Shown: positions 1-6,879 of the stretch, piece by piece
Layout: each line of letters begins with the position of its first letter
Numbering within the stretch: position 1 is the first letter of the stretch
Assembly (NCBI GenBank): GCA_905234305.1
Contig: CAJOHT010000010.1
Location: 1-15,522 of the forward strand
DNA: 15,522 nucleotides
Source: an uncultured Ruminococcus sp.
Lineage (GTDB): Bacteria; Bacillota; Clostridia; Oscillospirales; Acutalibacteraceae
Direction of reading: 5' to 3'
Made by a program: the position numbers and the translations under genes
Notes under the pieces: generated by a model
The model's database searches: none
What the model saw: the letters and a program-made list of their open reading frames with translations, nothing else
What the model was told of the DNA's origin: nothing

Positions 1-730
1 TAAATCGCCGCCGTAGGTGCCGTCTACGCCGAGGATATTTACTCCGCTTCGGATATTCTCGGGGCGGATATCGGAATCGATAGTATTATCGACTTTTCCG
101 ACCGTTACCGACGATAGCGCGTCGTAGCCCTGGTCGGCGGTAACGAGCCTGTTTGCGGTCGTGTCGGGATCTACAATCTTATTTTGGAGCGCGATACTCG
201 GAGTTCTGCTGTTGAGTGAGCGGATTGTAGCCTCGGCGTCGCTTAATCGTGAAGCAAGCTGAGTTTTTTCGGCGGTAAGCTGCGATACCTGAGCCTCGAG
301 CCCGTTTATCTGAGAGCCTTGCGCTTCGTTCTCGCTTTGAAGCTCCGTGTTTTGAGCCGTAAGAGTGGCGATTATGGCGTCGAGTTCGGCGCGGGGATAA
401 ATCTGCGCGCCGTCTTCGGGCAAACTATGCACCTTGAAATCAACGGTGTTCGTCTTGCCGATAACGTTGCCCTCCTTGGTAATTTTAATAAAAAGCCTTA
501 CTGTCTGAGGCTTTTCGGTAAGGTCGCTCGTTGCCCGTAACGGGATAGACCAGATGGGTTCCGTCCTCAAGCACCGCGTAAAGATTTACCTCGCACTGCG
601 AAAGAACGTAACCTCCTATTGACTCGGGAAGAGTTATGCCGACGGGCGTGATTTCGTTCTCGCCGACATATATCGATTCCCGTAGAATCATTTTGAGTTC
701 ACGGTTTTCCGTAAGCTCTAAATTAAACAT
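1..730 (-). pseudogene. Phage baseplate/tail-like protein, frameshifted and cut by the window edge
   Basis: The gene starts at ATG 730 behind a clear AAGGAGG, 8 bases upstream. The first frame gives 68 sensible residues (MFNLELTENRELKM to VYPVTGNE) and then drifts to a stop at 485. The +1 frame picks up at about base 525 and stays open for 175 codons to the window edge. It continues the beta-rich N-terminal domain (LTEKPQTVRLFIKI), then a coiled coil of about 60 residues (bases about 205-390, heptads of Leu/Ile/Val), then GYDALSSVTV and a segment near bases 7-60 containing NIRSGVNILGVDGTYGG. That last segment resembles a motif I know from Firmicutes phage structural proteins (xPENIKKGVxILGVxGT). 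The N-terminus plus coiled coil is reminiscent of BppU-type baseplate proteins, which is inference. A one-base insertion or two-base loss near 526-545 explains the break. It may instead be a sequencing error. A prophage or remnant may extend to the left. Confidence 0.6.
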
Positions 731-754
731 ATATTTTCCTCCTTAAAATAATAT

Positions 755-782
755 TAGGCAGAGGGATTTACCCCTCTACCTA
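755..782 (-). terminator. Hairpin just upstream of the phage-like gene
   Basis: An 11-bp stem (755-765 with 772-782) has a 6-base loop. One pair is G-U only when read on the minus strand, which supports a minus-strand RNA structure. A T-rich run (TAATATTATTTT) follows, and then the AAGGAGG of the phage-like gene. It could be a terminator for the upstream gene or a leader structure of the phage-like gene. Confidence 0.45.
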
Positions 783-789
783 AACATAC

Positions 790-823
790 AAAAACTTCAA
801 AAATTGCATAGTTTTATGCAATT
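790..823 (-). terminator. A/T-rich hairpin with T-tract
   Basis: A perfect 9-bp inverted repeat (802-810 with 815-823, loop of 4) is followed on the minus strand by TTTTGAAGTTTTT. It is the second of three hairpins stacked behind the cohesin-like gene, and probably a weak back-up terminator. Confidence 0.45.
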
Positions 824-825
824 AC

Positions 826-864
826 ACATAAAAAACACGTCCGATAATAAAAAATTACCGAACG
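826..864 (-). terminator. Rho-independent terminator of the anchored cohesin-like gene
   Basis: An 11-bp stem (854-864 with 838-848, loop of 5) has two pairs that are G-U only on the minus strand. It is followed by TGTTTTTTAT. It lies 38 bases beyond the stop codon of the gene ending at 902, so it is the likely main terminator for that gene. Confidence 0.65.
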
Positions 865-901
865 CGCTATATAAAACTTTTTAAATCATTAGATAAAACA
901 C

Positions 902-1714
902 TTAATTATAAATCACTATTTCGCTTTTACAGGAGCTTACGCTTACGGGCTTTAAATCCATATCGCTCAATACCTCAAATGTATTTTTTATTGATGTTGA
1001 GCCTGCCTTTTTCACCTTGAATGTCGCGGTATATATTGTGCCCTTTGAGGTGAAATCAAGCCCGTTAAGGTCGGAAGCGTTGTAAAGAATCTGATTAGCT
1101 TTACCGTTTACAAGTCCCGAGGTGTTTGATTTAGCCGAAACGATTTTAAGATACTCGCTGTCGAAATCCGTATATCCCTGATAATTGATAAGCACCTTGG
1201 GCGTCGTAAGATTAAGCGTTACGGAAATCGTATCTCCTACATAACAGGTCGTTCCGTTTATTACGCATTTTTCATCAGATTTATGAGTATCGTTTTTCTC
1301 AGGCGTCACTACGGGGATTTTATTATCGGGCTCTTCGGTTTTTTTAGAAGGTTTAGAAGTATTGTTTTTCTTTTTTTCGGTTTTTTTAGTTTCGGATTTT
1401 GTTTTTGATGTATTAGCGGGCTCTTCGGTTTTTGAGGTCGAAGCTGTCGCGTCAGTAGCCTTTGTCGATTTACCGCTTTTTGAAGAAGTCTTTTTATCAA
1501 TAATCTTTTCAGTAACGCCGTCCTTTATTTTTTCGGTGGGAGCGGGTTTGGTGAACTTGATTGTGGTATGGGCGGTGTTAGTAGCCTCGCGGTTAGCTTC
1601 ATTTACATTATTTACTATTAGTATCGTGCCCGCGGCAATTACAACCGCCATCAGCAATCCCAATACTGCTAACGCTATTTTTTCTTTTTTTGTAAATTTT
1701 CTTCTCTGTTTCAT
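902..1714 (-). CDS. Membrane-anchored protein with extracellular cohesin-like domain
   Basis: This 270-residue protein starts at ATG 1714 with AAGGAAG 7 bases upstream. It has a basic N-terminus (MKQRRKFTKKEK), one membrane helix at about residues 12-34 (a signal anchor, so the rest is outside), and a long low-complexity Lys/Thr/Ser/Glu linker at about 40-145. A folded beta domain follows at about 150-268. That domain (VGDTISVTLNL, YTDFDSEYLKIVSA, GTIYTATFKVKKAGS) has the pattern of cohesin or carbohydrate-binding-type beta sandwiches, which bind dockerins in cellulosomes. Two cysteines (150 and 157) flank the start of the fold, with a third at 262. No dockerin gene lies in the window, so a scaffold role is inference. 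It has its own promoter and terminator and looks monocistronic. Confidence 0.75.
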   Translation of the reverse strand: MKQRRKFTKKEKIALAVLGLLMAVVIAAGTILIVNNVNEANREATNTAHTTIKFTKPAPTEKIKDGVTEKIIDKKTSSKSGKSTKATDATASTSKTEEPANTSKTKSETKKTEKKKNNTSKPSKKTEEPDNKIPVVTPEKNDTHKSDEKCVINGTTCYVGDTISVTLNLTTPKVLINYQGYTDFDSEYLKIVSAKSNTSGLVNGKANQILYNASDLNGLDFTSKGTIYTATFKVKKAGSTSIKNTFEVLSDMDLKPVSVSSCKSEIVIYN

Positions 1715-1753
1715 ATTATCTTCCTTTTTTAAAAAGATTTGATATCAAAAGAA

Positions 1754-1782
1754 ATTATACCACTATGCCGTAAAATATTCAA
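1754..1782 (-). promoter_or_regulatory. Sigma-A type promoter for the anchored cohesin-like gene
   Basis: On the minus strand, TTGAAT (1777-1782) and TATAAT (1754-1759) are separated by exactly 17 bases. Transcription would start near 1747, giving a short leader of about 33 bases before ATG 1714. Confidence 0.7.
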
Positions 1783-1853
1783 CATAATAATATCGCACAA
1801 AAATACTGTCGTTTTTATAGTAATTTTCACGATAGAAAAAGTTCTTTAAGATA

Positions 1854-1862
1854 TGATATAAT
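1854..1862 (+). promoter_or_regulatory. Extended -10 promoter for the LOG-family gene
   Basis: TGATATAAT is an extended -10 element (TG-n-TATAAT). No good -35 is present at 17-18 bases, which is common for extended -10 promoters. The start would be near 1869, leaving about 25 bases to ATG 1894. Confidence 0.5.
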
Positions 1863-1893
1863 AAAATTCACAATCTTGAAAAGGAACGATAAT

Positions 1894-2460
1894 ATGAATA
1901 TTTGCGTATACTGCGCGTCGAGCGAAAATATCGACAAGGCTTATCTTCAGGCAGGAGAGGATTTCGGAGAGGCTCTCGCCGATAACGGTCACTGCCTTAT
2001 TTTCGGCGCGGGAAAGTTCGGAGTTATGGGCGCCGTCGCAAGAGGCTGCCGCCGAAAAAACGGCAATATAATCGGAGTGATTCCCCGATTCTTTGACAAT
2101 ATAGACGTAATGTTTTCCGATTGCAGAATCATCCACACAACCACTATGCGCGAACGCAAGGAAATAATGGAGAACCGAAGCGACGCGTTTGTTATGATGC
2201 CAGGCGGAATCGGAACCTTTGAGGAATTCTTTGAGATTCTGACCTTGAAGCAGCTTGAGCGTCACAGAAAGCCCATCGCGATTTATAATGTAAAAGGCTA
2301 TTTTGACAATATGCTCGGTATGCTGGAGCGCGCTGTAAGCGAAGGGTTTATGTCCCAAAAATGCTTTAAGCTGTTTTTTGTAAGCGACAGCAAGGATGAA
2401 ATACTGGAATATTTCAATAACTACGTACCCTTTTCGTATGATAAATACGAGAAAGAATAA
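1894..2460 (+). CDS. LOG-family nucleoside 5'-monophosphate phosphoribohydrolase (TIGR00730 type)
   Basis: This 188-residue cytosolic Rossmann-fold protein begins at ATG 1894. GAAAAGGA lies about 9 bases upstream, and an in-frame TTG at 1876 would remove that spacing. The family hallmarks are present: a glycine-rich segment at about 38-46 (FGAGKFGVMG), MRERK at about 85-89, and the signature PGGIGTFEE at about 103-111, where Arg and Glu side chains act on the ribose-base bond. Family members release a free base (cytokinin-like adenine or related) from nucleoside monophosphates. The physiological role in Firmicutes is mostly unproven. Length is typical. It is followed 9 bases later by a small cysteine-rich gene on the same strand, probably one transcript. 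Confidence 0.9.
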   Translation: MNICVYCASSENIDKAYLQAGEDFGEALADNGHCLIFGAGKFGVMGAVARGCRRKNGNIIGVIPRFFDNIDVMFSDCRIIHTTTMRERKEIMENRSDAFVMMPGGIGTFEEFFEILTLKQLERHRKPIAIYNVKGYFDNMLGMLERAVSEGFMSQKCFKLFFVSDSKDEILEYFNNYVPFSYDKYEKE

Positions 2461-2469
2461 GGTGGATTT

Positions 2470-2643
2470 ATGACTGACTGCGAACATTGCGCGCATTATA
2501 TTTTCGATGACGAATATGAATGCTATGTATGCGATATAAATTTAGACGAAGACGAAATGGCTAAATTCCTTACAGGTACCGTCCGCGACTGCCACTATTT
2601 CAACCTATATGACGAATATAAAATAGTAAAGAAACAAAACTAA
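2470..2643 (+). CDS. 57-residue cysteine-rich small protein (DUF6472-like)
   Basis: A short gene starts at ATG 2470, with AAGGTGG overlapping the stop codon of the LOG gene. The product is 57 residues, begins MTDCEHCAHYIFDDEYECYV, and carries C4-x2-C7 and C18-x2-C21 pairs plus C41 followed by His-Tyr. It has an acidic patch DINLDEDEM in the middle and a basic tail KIVKKQN. The pattern matches, from memory, a small clostridial family (DUF6472) of unknown function. The paired cysteines suggest a metal site such as zinc, which is inference. Tight spacing suggests co-transcription and translational coupling with the LOG-family gene. Confidence 0.75.
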   Translation: MTDCEHCAHYIFDDEYECYVCDINLDEDEMAKFLTGTVRDCHYFNLYDEYKIVKKQN

Positions 2644-2713
2644 TACAATATTATTGCAGTTATGCGGATTTTTCGCTAAAAACTTAATTAACGTTTTTAT
2701 CAGTAATTAGTAT

Positions 2714-2751
2714 AAAGCATTCGGAAGAAACTTACTTCTTCCGAATGCTTT
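2714..2751. terminator. Bidirectional terminator between convergent genes
   Basis: A perfect 16-bp inverted repeat (2714-2729 with 2736-2751) has a 6-base loop, with TTTT at its right end. It serves the plus-strand LOG operon and overlaps the 3' end of the minus-strand 41-residue gene, whose stop codon (2732-2734) lies in the loop. Confidence 0.85.
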
Positions 2752-2857
2752 TCATAAGCTCGTTCATTTTTCTGTCGGCTCTCGCTCCCGATACTACGCA
2801 GGAATACAGTAAAAACATAATAAATAAAATAATCCCCGCGGATATTATCCATAACAT
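2732..2857 (-). CDS. 41-residue single-pass membrane protein
   Basis: The start is chosen at ATG 2857 because AAGGTG sits 7 bases upstream. A longer in-frame reading to 2947 has no such site. The product starts MLWIISAGIILFIMFLLYSC, one hydrophobic helix at about residues 2-22. It continues with a short conserved-looking stretch GARADRKMNELM and a basic end SIRKK, so the tail is probably cytoplasmic. Small proteins with a helix followed by GxRAD-x-xM are, as far as I recall, common and uncharacterised in clostridia. No clear promoter is visible upstream, and it may be reached by read-through from the polysaccharide operon. No function is assigned. Confidence 0.65.
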   Translation of the reverse strand: MLWIISAGIILFIMFLLYSCVVSGARADRKMNELMKSIRKK

Positions 2858-2909
2858 CAAATCACCTTGCTGTATTGATAGTATACGCGGGATTAATCTT
2901 TTTATGTGC

Positions 2910-2946
2910 ATAAAACAGCAAATGGATATGAGTTGCCTCATATCCA
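2910..2946 (-). terminator. Terminator of the exopolysaccharide operon
   Basis: A perfect 10-bp stem (2923-2932 with 2937-2946, loop of 4) lies 18 bases after the stop of the sugar transferase gene. On the minus strand it is followed by TTTGCTGTTTT. It separates this operon from the 41-residue gene, probably incompletely. Confidence 0.6.
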
Positions 2947-2963
2947 CTGCGTTTGAACATTAT

Positions 2964-4421
2964 TTACATAGATCCTTCTCTTTTGAAAACCGTAAATAAA
3001 GTCTTAAAGAGAATTTTTATATCAAGTGAGATTTTCCACTCTCTTATATACATAGTATCGAGCTTAACAACCTGCTCAAAATCTGTTATTTCGCTTCGTC
3101 CGCTTACCTGCCACATACCCGTGATTCCGGGCTTGATAGCAAGACGGGCACGGTGATGAAGCTCATATTTTTCCCATTCATCCAGTGTCGGGGGACGTGT
3201 GCCGACTAAGCTCATATCTCCCTTAAGCACGTTAAGGAACTGCGGGAACTCGTCTATAGACAGTCTTCTCAGCCAGCCTCCGATTCCGCGCTTTATTTTT
3301 CCGTTCTTAAACCGTTTACATCCTATTATACGCTCGTCATACTCTATTTTAAACATCATACCGTCCTTGACGCGGTTCTGAGCCATAAGCTCTTTCTTAC
3401 GCTCCTCAGCGTCAAGATACATTGTACGGAATTTATAAAGCATAAACTTTTTGCCGTTTTTTCCGACTCTTTCCTGTTTAAAGAATATCGGTCCGGGGGA
3501 TTTTATGTAAATAAGCGGACCTACTATAATACAAAGTATCAGCGTTCCTATACATCCCACAAAACCGCCGATTATATCAAACAGTCTTTTTACAAACAAC
3601 TGTAGCGGCGACGCGGAATTGATCATCGAGGTCAGCACGGTATAAGCGCCGATTTTCTCGACCATTTGTCGGTTTGTATCGGTCGAGGACGAATTCGCCA
3701 GCCTTTCGTGAATAACAAGCCCCATGGTCTCGAATTCGCTTATCAGTTTATAGGGGTACATTTTTTCGCTGTGAACATCGACAAAAACCTCGTCGACCCA
3801 TTCGCGGCATATATAGTCGGCGGCGTCTTTTACGCCCGCCACTACGGGTATGCCTTTAATCTTCTTGCCTGTAAGGTTTTTATCAACAATTACTACGCCC
3901 GAAATTTTAAATGTTCCGATAGCGTTATTTTTAAGCGTATTTAAAACCTTATCGGCAATTCCGCTAGTAGTAACTACGATCATAGCTCTTGCTTCGGCGC
4001 GATTCAACCTATATGTAATAATGCGTTTCAATACTATTCTGCACACATAATCCAGCGGAACCAGTATTGCCGCCGCTATGTACAAGGTATATCTTAAGTC
4101 GCGGGATGAATTATCATTAATAGCGTAAAGATAAAACGCCGCCGCAAGAAAAACAAGCACAGTATACTTAACAACCTCTACAAGCTCTTTATACATACCG
4201 CGCTTAAGCACGTTTTTGTACGCGTGAGCTAAAAGCGCTACCAGTATGGCAATTATATTCAGCATTATAAGGAATTTATTAGTTTGTTCTTTATTGAAAG
4301 TGGAAAGGTTTCCTCCATGATGCAGCAAAAAGGCCGCAACAAACGAAAGATTAACGCAAAACCAATCCAAAATCAGGAAATCAAGATGCTTCAGCCATCC
4401 ACTGAGACCTTTTCGATACAT
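2964..4421 (-). CDS. Polyprenyl-phosphate sugar-1-phosphate transferase (initiating glycosyltransferase for exopolysaccharide)
   Basis: This 485-residue integral membrane enzyme starts at ATG 4421 with GGGTGG 5 bases upstream. It transfers a sugar-1-phosphate from a nucleotide sugar to undecaprenyl phosphate, starting repeat-unit assembly. Residues about 12-136 hold four or five membrane helices. About 143-260 forms a Rossmann-like CoA-binding-3 type domain. About 277-485 is the bacterial sugar transferase domain with the re-entrant helix (LFDIIGGFVG), SPGPIFFKQERVG, YKFRTM, LRRLSIDEFPQFLNVLKGDM, SLVGTRPP and the PGITGMWQVSGR motif. All hallmarks and the full WbaP/CpsE-like length are present. 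The sugar specificity cannot be read from the sequence. It is the last gene of a three-gene operon with the Wzz and tyrosine-kinase genes. Confidence 0.93.
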   Translation of the reverse strand: MYRKGLSGWLKHLDFLILDWFCVNLSFVAAFLLHHGGNLSTFNKEQTNKFLIMLNIIAILVALLAHAYKNVLKRGMYKELVEVVKYTVLVFLAAAFYLYAINDNSSRDLRYTLYIAAAILVPLDYVCRIVLKRIITYRLNRAEARAMIVVTTSGIADKVLNTLKNNAIGTFKISGVVIVDKNLTGKKIKGIPVVAGVKDAADYICREWVDEVFVDVHSEKMYPYKLISEFETMGLVIHERLANSSSTDTNRQMVEKIGAYTVLTSMINSASPLQLFVKRLFDIIGGFVGCIGTLILCIIVGPLIYIKSPGPIFFKQERVGKNGKKFMLYKFRTMYLDAEERKKELMAQNRVKDGMMFKIEYDERIIGCKRFKNGKIKRGIGGWLRRLSIDEFPQFLNVLKGDMSLVGTRPPTLDEWEKYELHHRARLAIKPGITGMWQVSGRSEITDFEQVVKLDTMYIREWKISLDIKILFKTLFTVFKREGSM

Positions 4422-4461
4422 ATATCCACCCGATTCTTTATTAAAGTATTATACTTTCGAT

Positions 4462-5172
4462 TTACTCATAGTAAGTGCTGTAAGTATTTCTCTTCTTCGT
4501 TTTACTGAGATAATAACCGCCTTTTTTCGTTTCGGTAGTCGGAATACCGTTAATAATAACGCCGAGTAATTTTCCGTTGTTTCTTTTTATCATATCGATA
4601 GCCTTATTAAACTCGGGATAAGTAGTATCGTTATTTTTAACAACAAAAACGACTCCGTCGGATAAACCGATAAGCGGTACGATATCGACAACCATATTAA
4701 TAGGAGGCGTGTCGAAGATAATATAATCGTACTTTTTCGAGAACTCTTTTACAAGCTCCGCCATCGCGTCGCTCGCGAGAAGCTCCGACGGGTTGGGCGG
4801 AATAGCGCCGAAGGTTATGAAATCGAGATTTTCATTTTCTGATTTTGTAATAAGATCCTCAAAGCTACATTCATCATTAAAATAATTAACAAGTCCTGCC
4901 TTAGACTTAAGCTCCATCGTAGTATGAACAGCGGGACGGCGCAAATCGCAGTCTATTACAAGAACCTTTGTATTAACCTGCTGAGCCAGCGCGATAGCTA
5001 CATTTATTGCTGTCGTAGTTTTTCCTTCGCTTTTAAAGGAGCTTGTAAAAATAATCCTTTTACAGCCTTTTTTAATAATCGAGTAAGCAATATTTGTTCT
5101 TGCTTTTTTATAAGCCTCTGTCGTCTGGAATTTAAGCACCTTGCTTATTTCGTCATTGTTTTTCTTAGCCAT
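4462..5172 (-). CDS. CpsD/CapB-family bacterial tyrosine kinase
   Basis: This 236-residue cytoplasmic P-loop ATPase of the BY-kinase family works with a Wzz-type membrane activator to control polysaccharide chain length and export. It shows Walker A at about 43-53 (TSSFKSEGKTT), Walker A' at about 70-80 (VLVIDCDLRRP) and Walker B at about 150-157 (YIIFDTPP). The C-terminal tyrosine cluster that is autophosphorylated is Y220, Y221, Y231, Y234 and Y235. Length is typical of the split Firmicutes form, in which kinase and activator are separate proteins. The start at 5172 lies 2 bases after the stop of the upstream Wzz-like gene, with GAGG inside that gene's end, so translation is probably coupled. 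Confidence 0.93.
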   Translation of the reverse strand: MAKKNNDEISKVLKFQTTEAYKKARTNIAYSIIKKGCKRIIFTSSFKSEGKTTTAINVAIALAQQVNTKVLVIDCDLRRPAVHTTMELKSKAGLVNYFNDECSFEDLITKSENENLDFITFGAIPPNPSELLASDAMAELVKEFSKKYDYIIFDTPPINMVVDIVPLIGLSDGVVFVVKNNDTTYPEFNKAIDMIKRNNGKLLGVIINGIPTTETKKGGYYLSKTKKRNTYSTYYE

Positions 5173-5174
5173 AC

Positions 5175-5948
5175 TTACGCCTCGCTTTCTTTAGGTTCGG
5201 CTTCATCCGTTGATTGAAGAATAAACCTCTCGATTCCGAAATCGGGAACCGCCGAAAGTATCGGATATTTTCTTATCATTGTTATATCAACCGAGTATTT
5301 AATCTTATTATCTATAGCTTCTTTTATAAAAATCAAAATTATCGTAAGCACTGCTCCAGCGCACATAGCCAGAATAGTGTTCCTTATAACGTTAGGAGAC
5401 GACGGTGAAACGGGAACAGTAGCGTTATCAACTATCCTAAGTTCGGTCGAGTCACTCTTAAGCGAGGAGATTACTCCCGGAGCCGTAACGGCAACGCTGT
5501 CGGCTATTGTCTTTGCCTCCATAGGCGTTTTACCCGAAACAATAGCACTGAACACCTCGGTCTGGCTTTCATCTTCACTTTTAAATGTCACCATTCTGCT
5601 CAATTCGCTTGCAGAGTATTTCTCCTCAAGATCCGCGGACAATTTCTCATAAAAATTGTTCGTAGACAGCATCTGGATATAAGTGTTGACAAGCGCGGTC
5701 GCGTAGTTATAGCTGCTTAACGAATTAGCCCCCTGAGAGGAAGATGAAGTATCGACGTACAGTTTTACCCTTGTCGTATACACCTTCGGAACAAAGCAAT
5801 AAAATACAGTAAATGAAATTGCTCCGCAGGCAATGGCAACAAGCAGTATTTTCCATAAGCCTCGTTTTAAAACCTTGAAAATATCGGATAACGAAACTAC
5901 AGTATCTTCATTTTTTTCATATTTTCCGTAACTATTGTAACTCTCCAT
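5175..5948 (-). CDS. Wzz/CpsC-type chain-length determinant and kinase activator
   Basis: This 257-residue membrane protein has two helices (about 31-52 and 188-208) around an extracellular domain. The proline-rich motif VPVSPSSPN before the second helix is typical of Wzz/YveK proteins. A cytoplasmic tail follows, which in the family contacts and activates the partner kinase encoded next. ATG 5948 is chosen because GAGGT lies 7 bases upstream. An in-frame extension up to 6056 would add a poorly placed hydrophobic stretch and would reach the predicted transcription start. First gene of the three-gene operon. Confidence 0.9.
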   Translation of the reverse strand: MESYNSYGKYEKNEDTVVSLSDIFKVLKRGLWKILLVAIACGAISFTVFYCFVPKVYTTRVKLYVDTSSSSQGANSLSSYNYATALVNTYIQMLSTNNFYEKLSADLEEKYSASELSRMVTFKSEDESQTEVFSAIVSGKTPMEAKTIADSVAVTAPGVISSLKSDSTELRIVDNATVPVSPSSPNVIRNTILAMCAGAVLTIILIFIKEAIDNKIKYSVDITMIRKYPILSAVPDFGIERFILQSTDEAEPKESEA

Positions 5949-6060
5949 AGAGTACCTCACACTCGAATTTTGTCCCTGTAAATAATACAGAAGGTTTGAA
6001 TTCCTCTTATATATAATAATGTATAGAATAATTACATTTATTGCACTCGTATACATTTTG

Positions 6061-6089
6061 ATTGTACATCATTAATCCCCTAAATGCAA
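6061..6089 (-). promoter_or_regulatory. Candidate promoter of the exopolysaccharide operon
   Basis: On the minus strand, TTGCAT (6084-6089) and TACAAT (6061-6066) are 17 bases apart. The -10 is good and the -35 weak. Predicted start is near 6054, which excludes the longer upstream reading of the Wzz-like gene. Confidence 0.45.
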
Positions 6090-6199
6090 CAAATAATTTG
6101 AATTTGGTATTTATTTTTCGCAAAATAACCTAATCGAGGAAATCTAAGTGGAAAGAATGCACTATTTTTAACAAATATTCCCTTTTGCTTGCTAATCTC

Positions 6200-6228
6200 T
6201 TTACATTTTTGAAATTTTATGTTAAGAT
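6200..6228 (+). promoter_or_regulatory. Candidate promoter of the sortase operon
   Basis: TTTACA (6200-6205), a 17-base spacer and TAAGAT (6223-6228) fit a sigma-A promoter. The start would be near 6235, about 72 bases before ATG 6307. Confidence 0.5.
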
Positions 6229-6306
6229 ATTCGGGTGGAATTATGAAAACGATTGAAAAAACTGAGAAATTTTAATTAAACGAGATTTGGAAAGGGTTGA
6301 TGTTTT

Positions 6307-6879
6307 ATGAAGAAACTTATATCCTTAATAGCAGTTATACTTATCGTATGTGTATCGTTCACGGCGGTATACGCAGCTGGAATTAACTCAAGCGAAGCAA
6401 GCGTACTCGGCAATATGCGTACACCCGCCAATATGAAGGGTAACAGCGTTTATGTGCCTTCTTCTTATATTAACCAAGCGGAATCATATTTTAATACAAT
6501 CGATATGACTTCGGCTCAGGCGGGAAAAATCAATTCGATTATAGGCCAGGCTCGTTCATTCTTAGCAGGCACGGGAAAATCCTCTATTAAAGAGCTTAAT
6601 GCCTCTGAACGAAAGACACTTATGAATTACGCCAGTGCCGCAGCAGGTGTTTTGAATTTATCGGCTGCCGCAGGCTCTGACACAAAAAATATTAAAATCA
6701 TCTCGGGTAACGGCAGCGCAGTTGTCGACGACTCGACTAATGTTATTAAGAAAACAGGTGCTGAGCAGAGCGCTCTTCCTTATATTGGCGTTTCTGTTTT
6801 AGCTTGTCTGCTCACGCTTTCAGCAGCGGGAGTATTAATCTCAGGAAAAAAATCGTTTGCATATGAAGAAGAAAAGTAA
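6307..6879 (+). CDS. Secreted protein with variant sortase sorting signal (IKKTG)
   Basis: This 190-residue protein has AAAGGG about 10 bases before ATG 6307. It has a signal peptide (about 1-23, ending VYAA), a soluble region at about 24-145 that looks largely helical and lacks cysteines, and a C-terminal tail built like a sortase sorting signal. The tail has IKKTG at 147-151, a hydrophobic helix at about 157-179, and then GKKSFAYEEEK. The canonical LPXTG is replaced by IKKTG, and the end is acidic after the lysines, so processing is not certain. The gene lies directly upstream of, and overlaps, a class D sortase gene, which makes it the likely dedicated substrate or partner. I do not recognise the soluble domain. 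Confidence 0.75.
   Translation: MKKLISLIAVILIVCVSFTAVYAAGINSSEASVLGNMRTPANMKGNSVYVPSSYINQAESYFNTIDMTSAQAGKINSIIGQARSFLAGTGKSSIKELNASERKTLMNYASAAAGVLNLSAAAGSDTKNIKIISGNGSAVVDDSTNVIKKTGAEQSALPYIGVSVLACLLTLSAAGVLISGKKSFAYEEEK

Larger units (their letters stand above)
5949..6306. other. Divergent intergenic region (358 bases)
   Basis: This A/T-rich region separates the minus-strand exopolysaccharide operon from the plus-strand sortase operon. It holds one candidate promoter for each direction and a minus-strand leader of about 105 bases. I see no convincing riboswitch, operator repeat or RNA gene here. A 10-codon reading frame at 6243-6275 is too close to the predicted transcription start to be trusted. 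Confidence 0.6.

Noticed and set aside
526..545. Programmed ribosomal frameshift in the phage-like gene
   Set aside because: No slippery heptamer or downstream pseudoknot is visible. Programmed shifts in phages are usual in tail assembly chaperones, not in baseplate genes.
1362..1742. Open frame on the plus strand opposite the cohesin-like gene
   Set aside because: It is a Phe/Val-rich shadow of the Lys/Thr linker on the other strand, with no ribosome binding site.
1846..2496. Long minus-strand open frame opposite the LOG-family gene
   Set aside because: The plus-strand reading has the PGGxGT signature, a ribosome binding site and a promoter. The antisense frame has no recognisable domain and runs over the promoter.
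5949..6056. N-terminal extension of the Wzz-like gene
   Set aside because: It lacks a ribosome binding site, would start at the predicted transcription start and adds a hydrophobic stretch unlike the family.
6243..6275. Ten-codon leader peptide with GGGTGG upstream of the sortase operon
   Set aside because: Its ribosome binding site coincides with the predicted transcription start, so it is unlikely to be translated. The peptide shows no run of a single amino acid.
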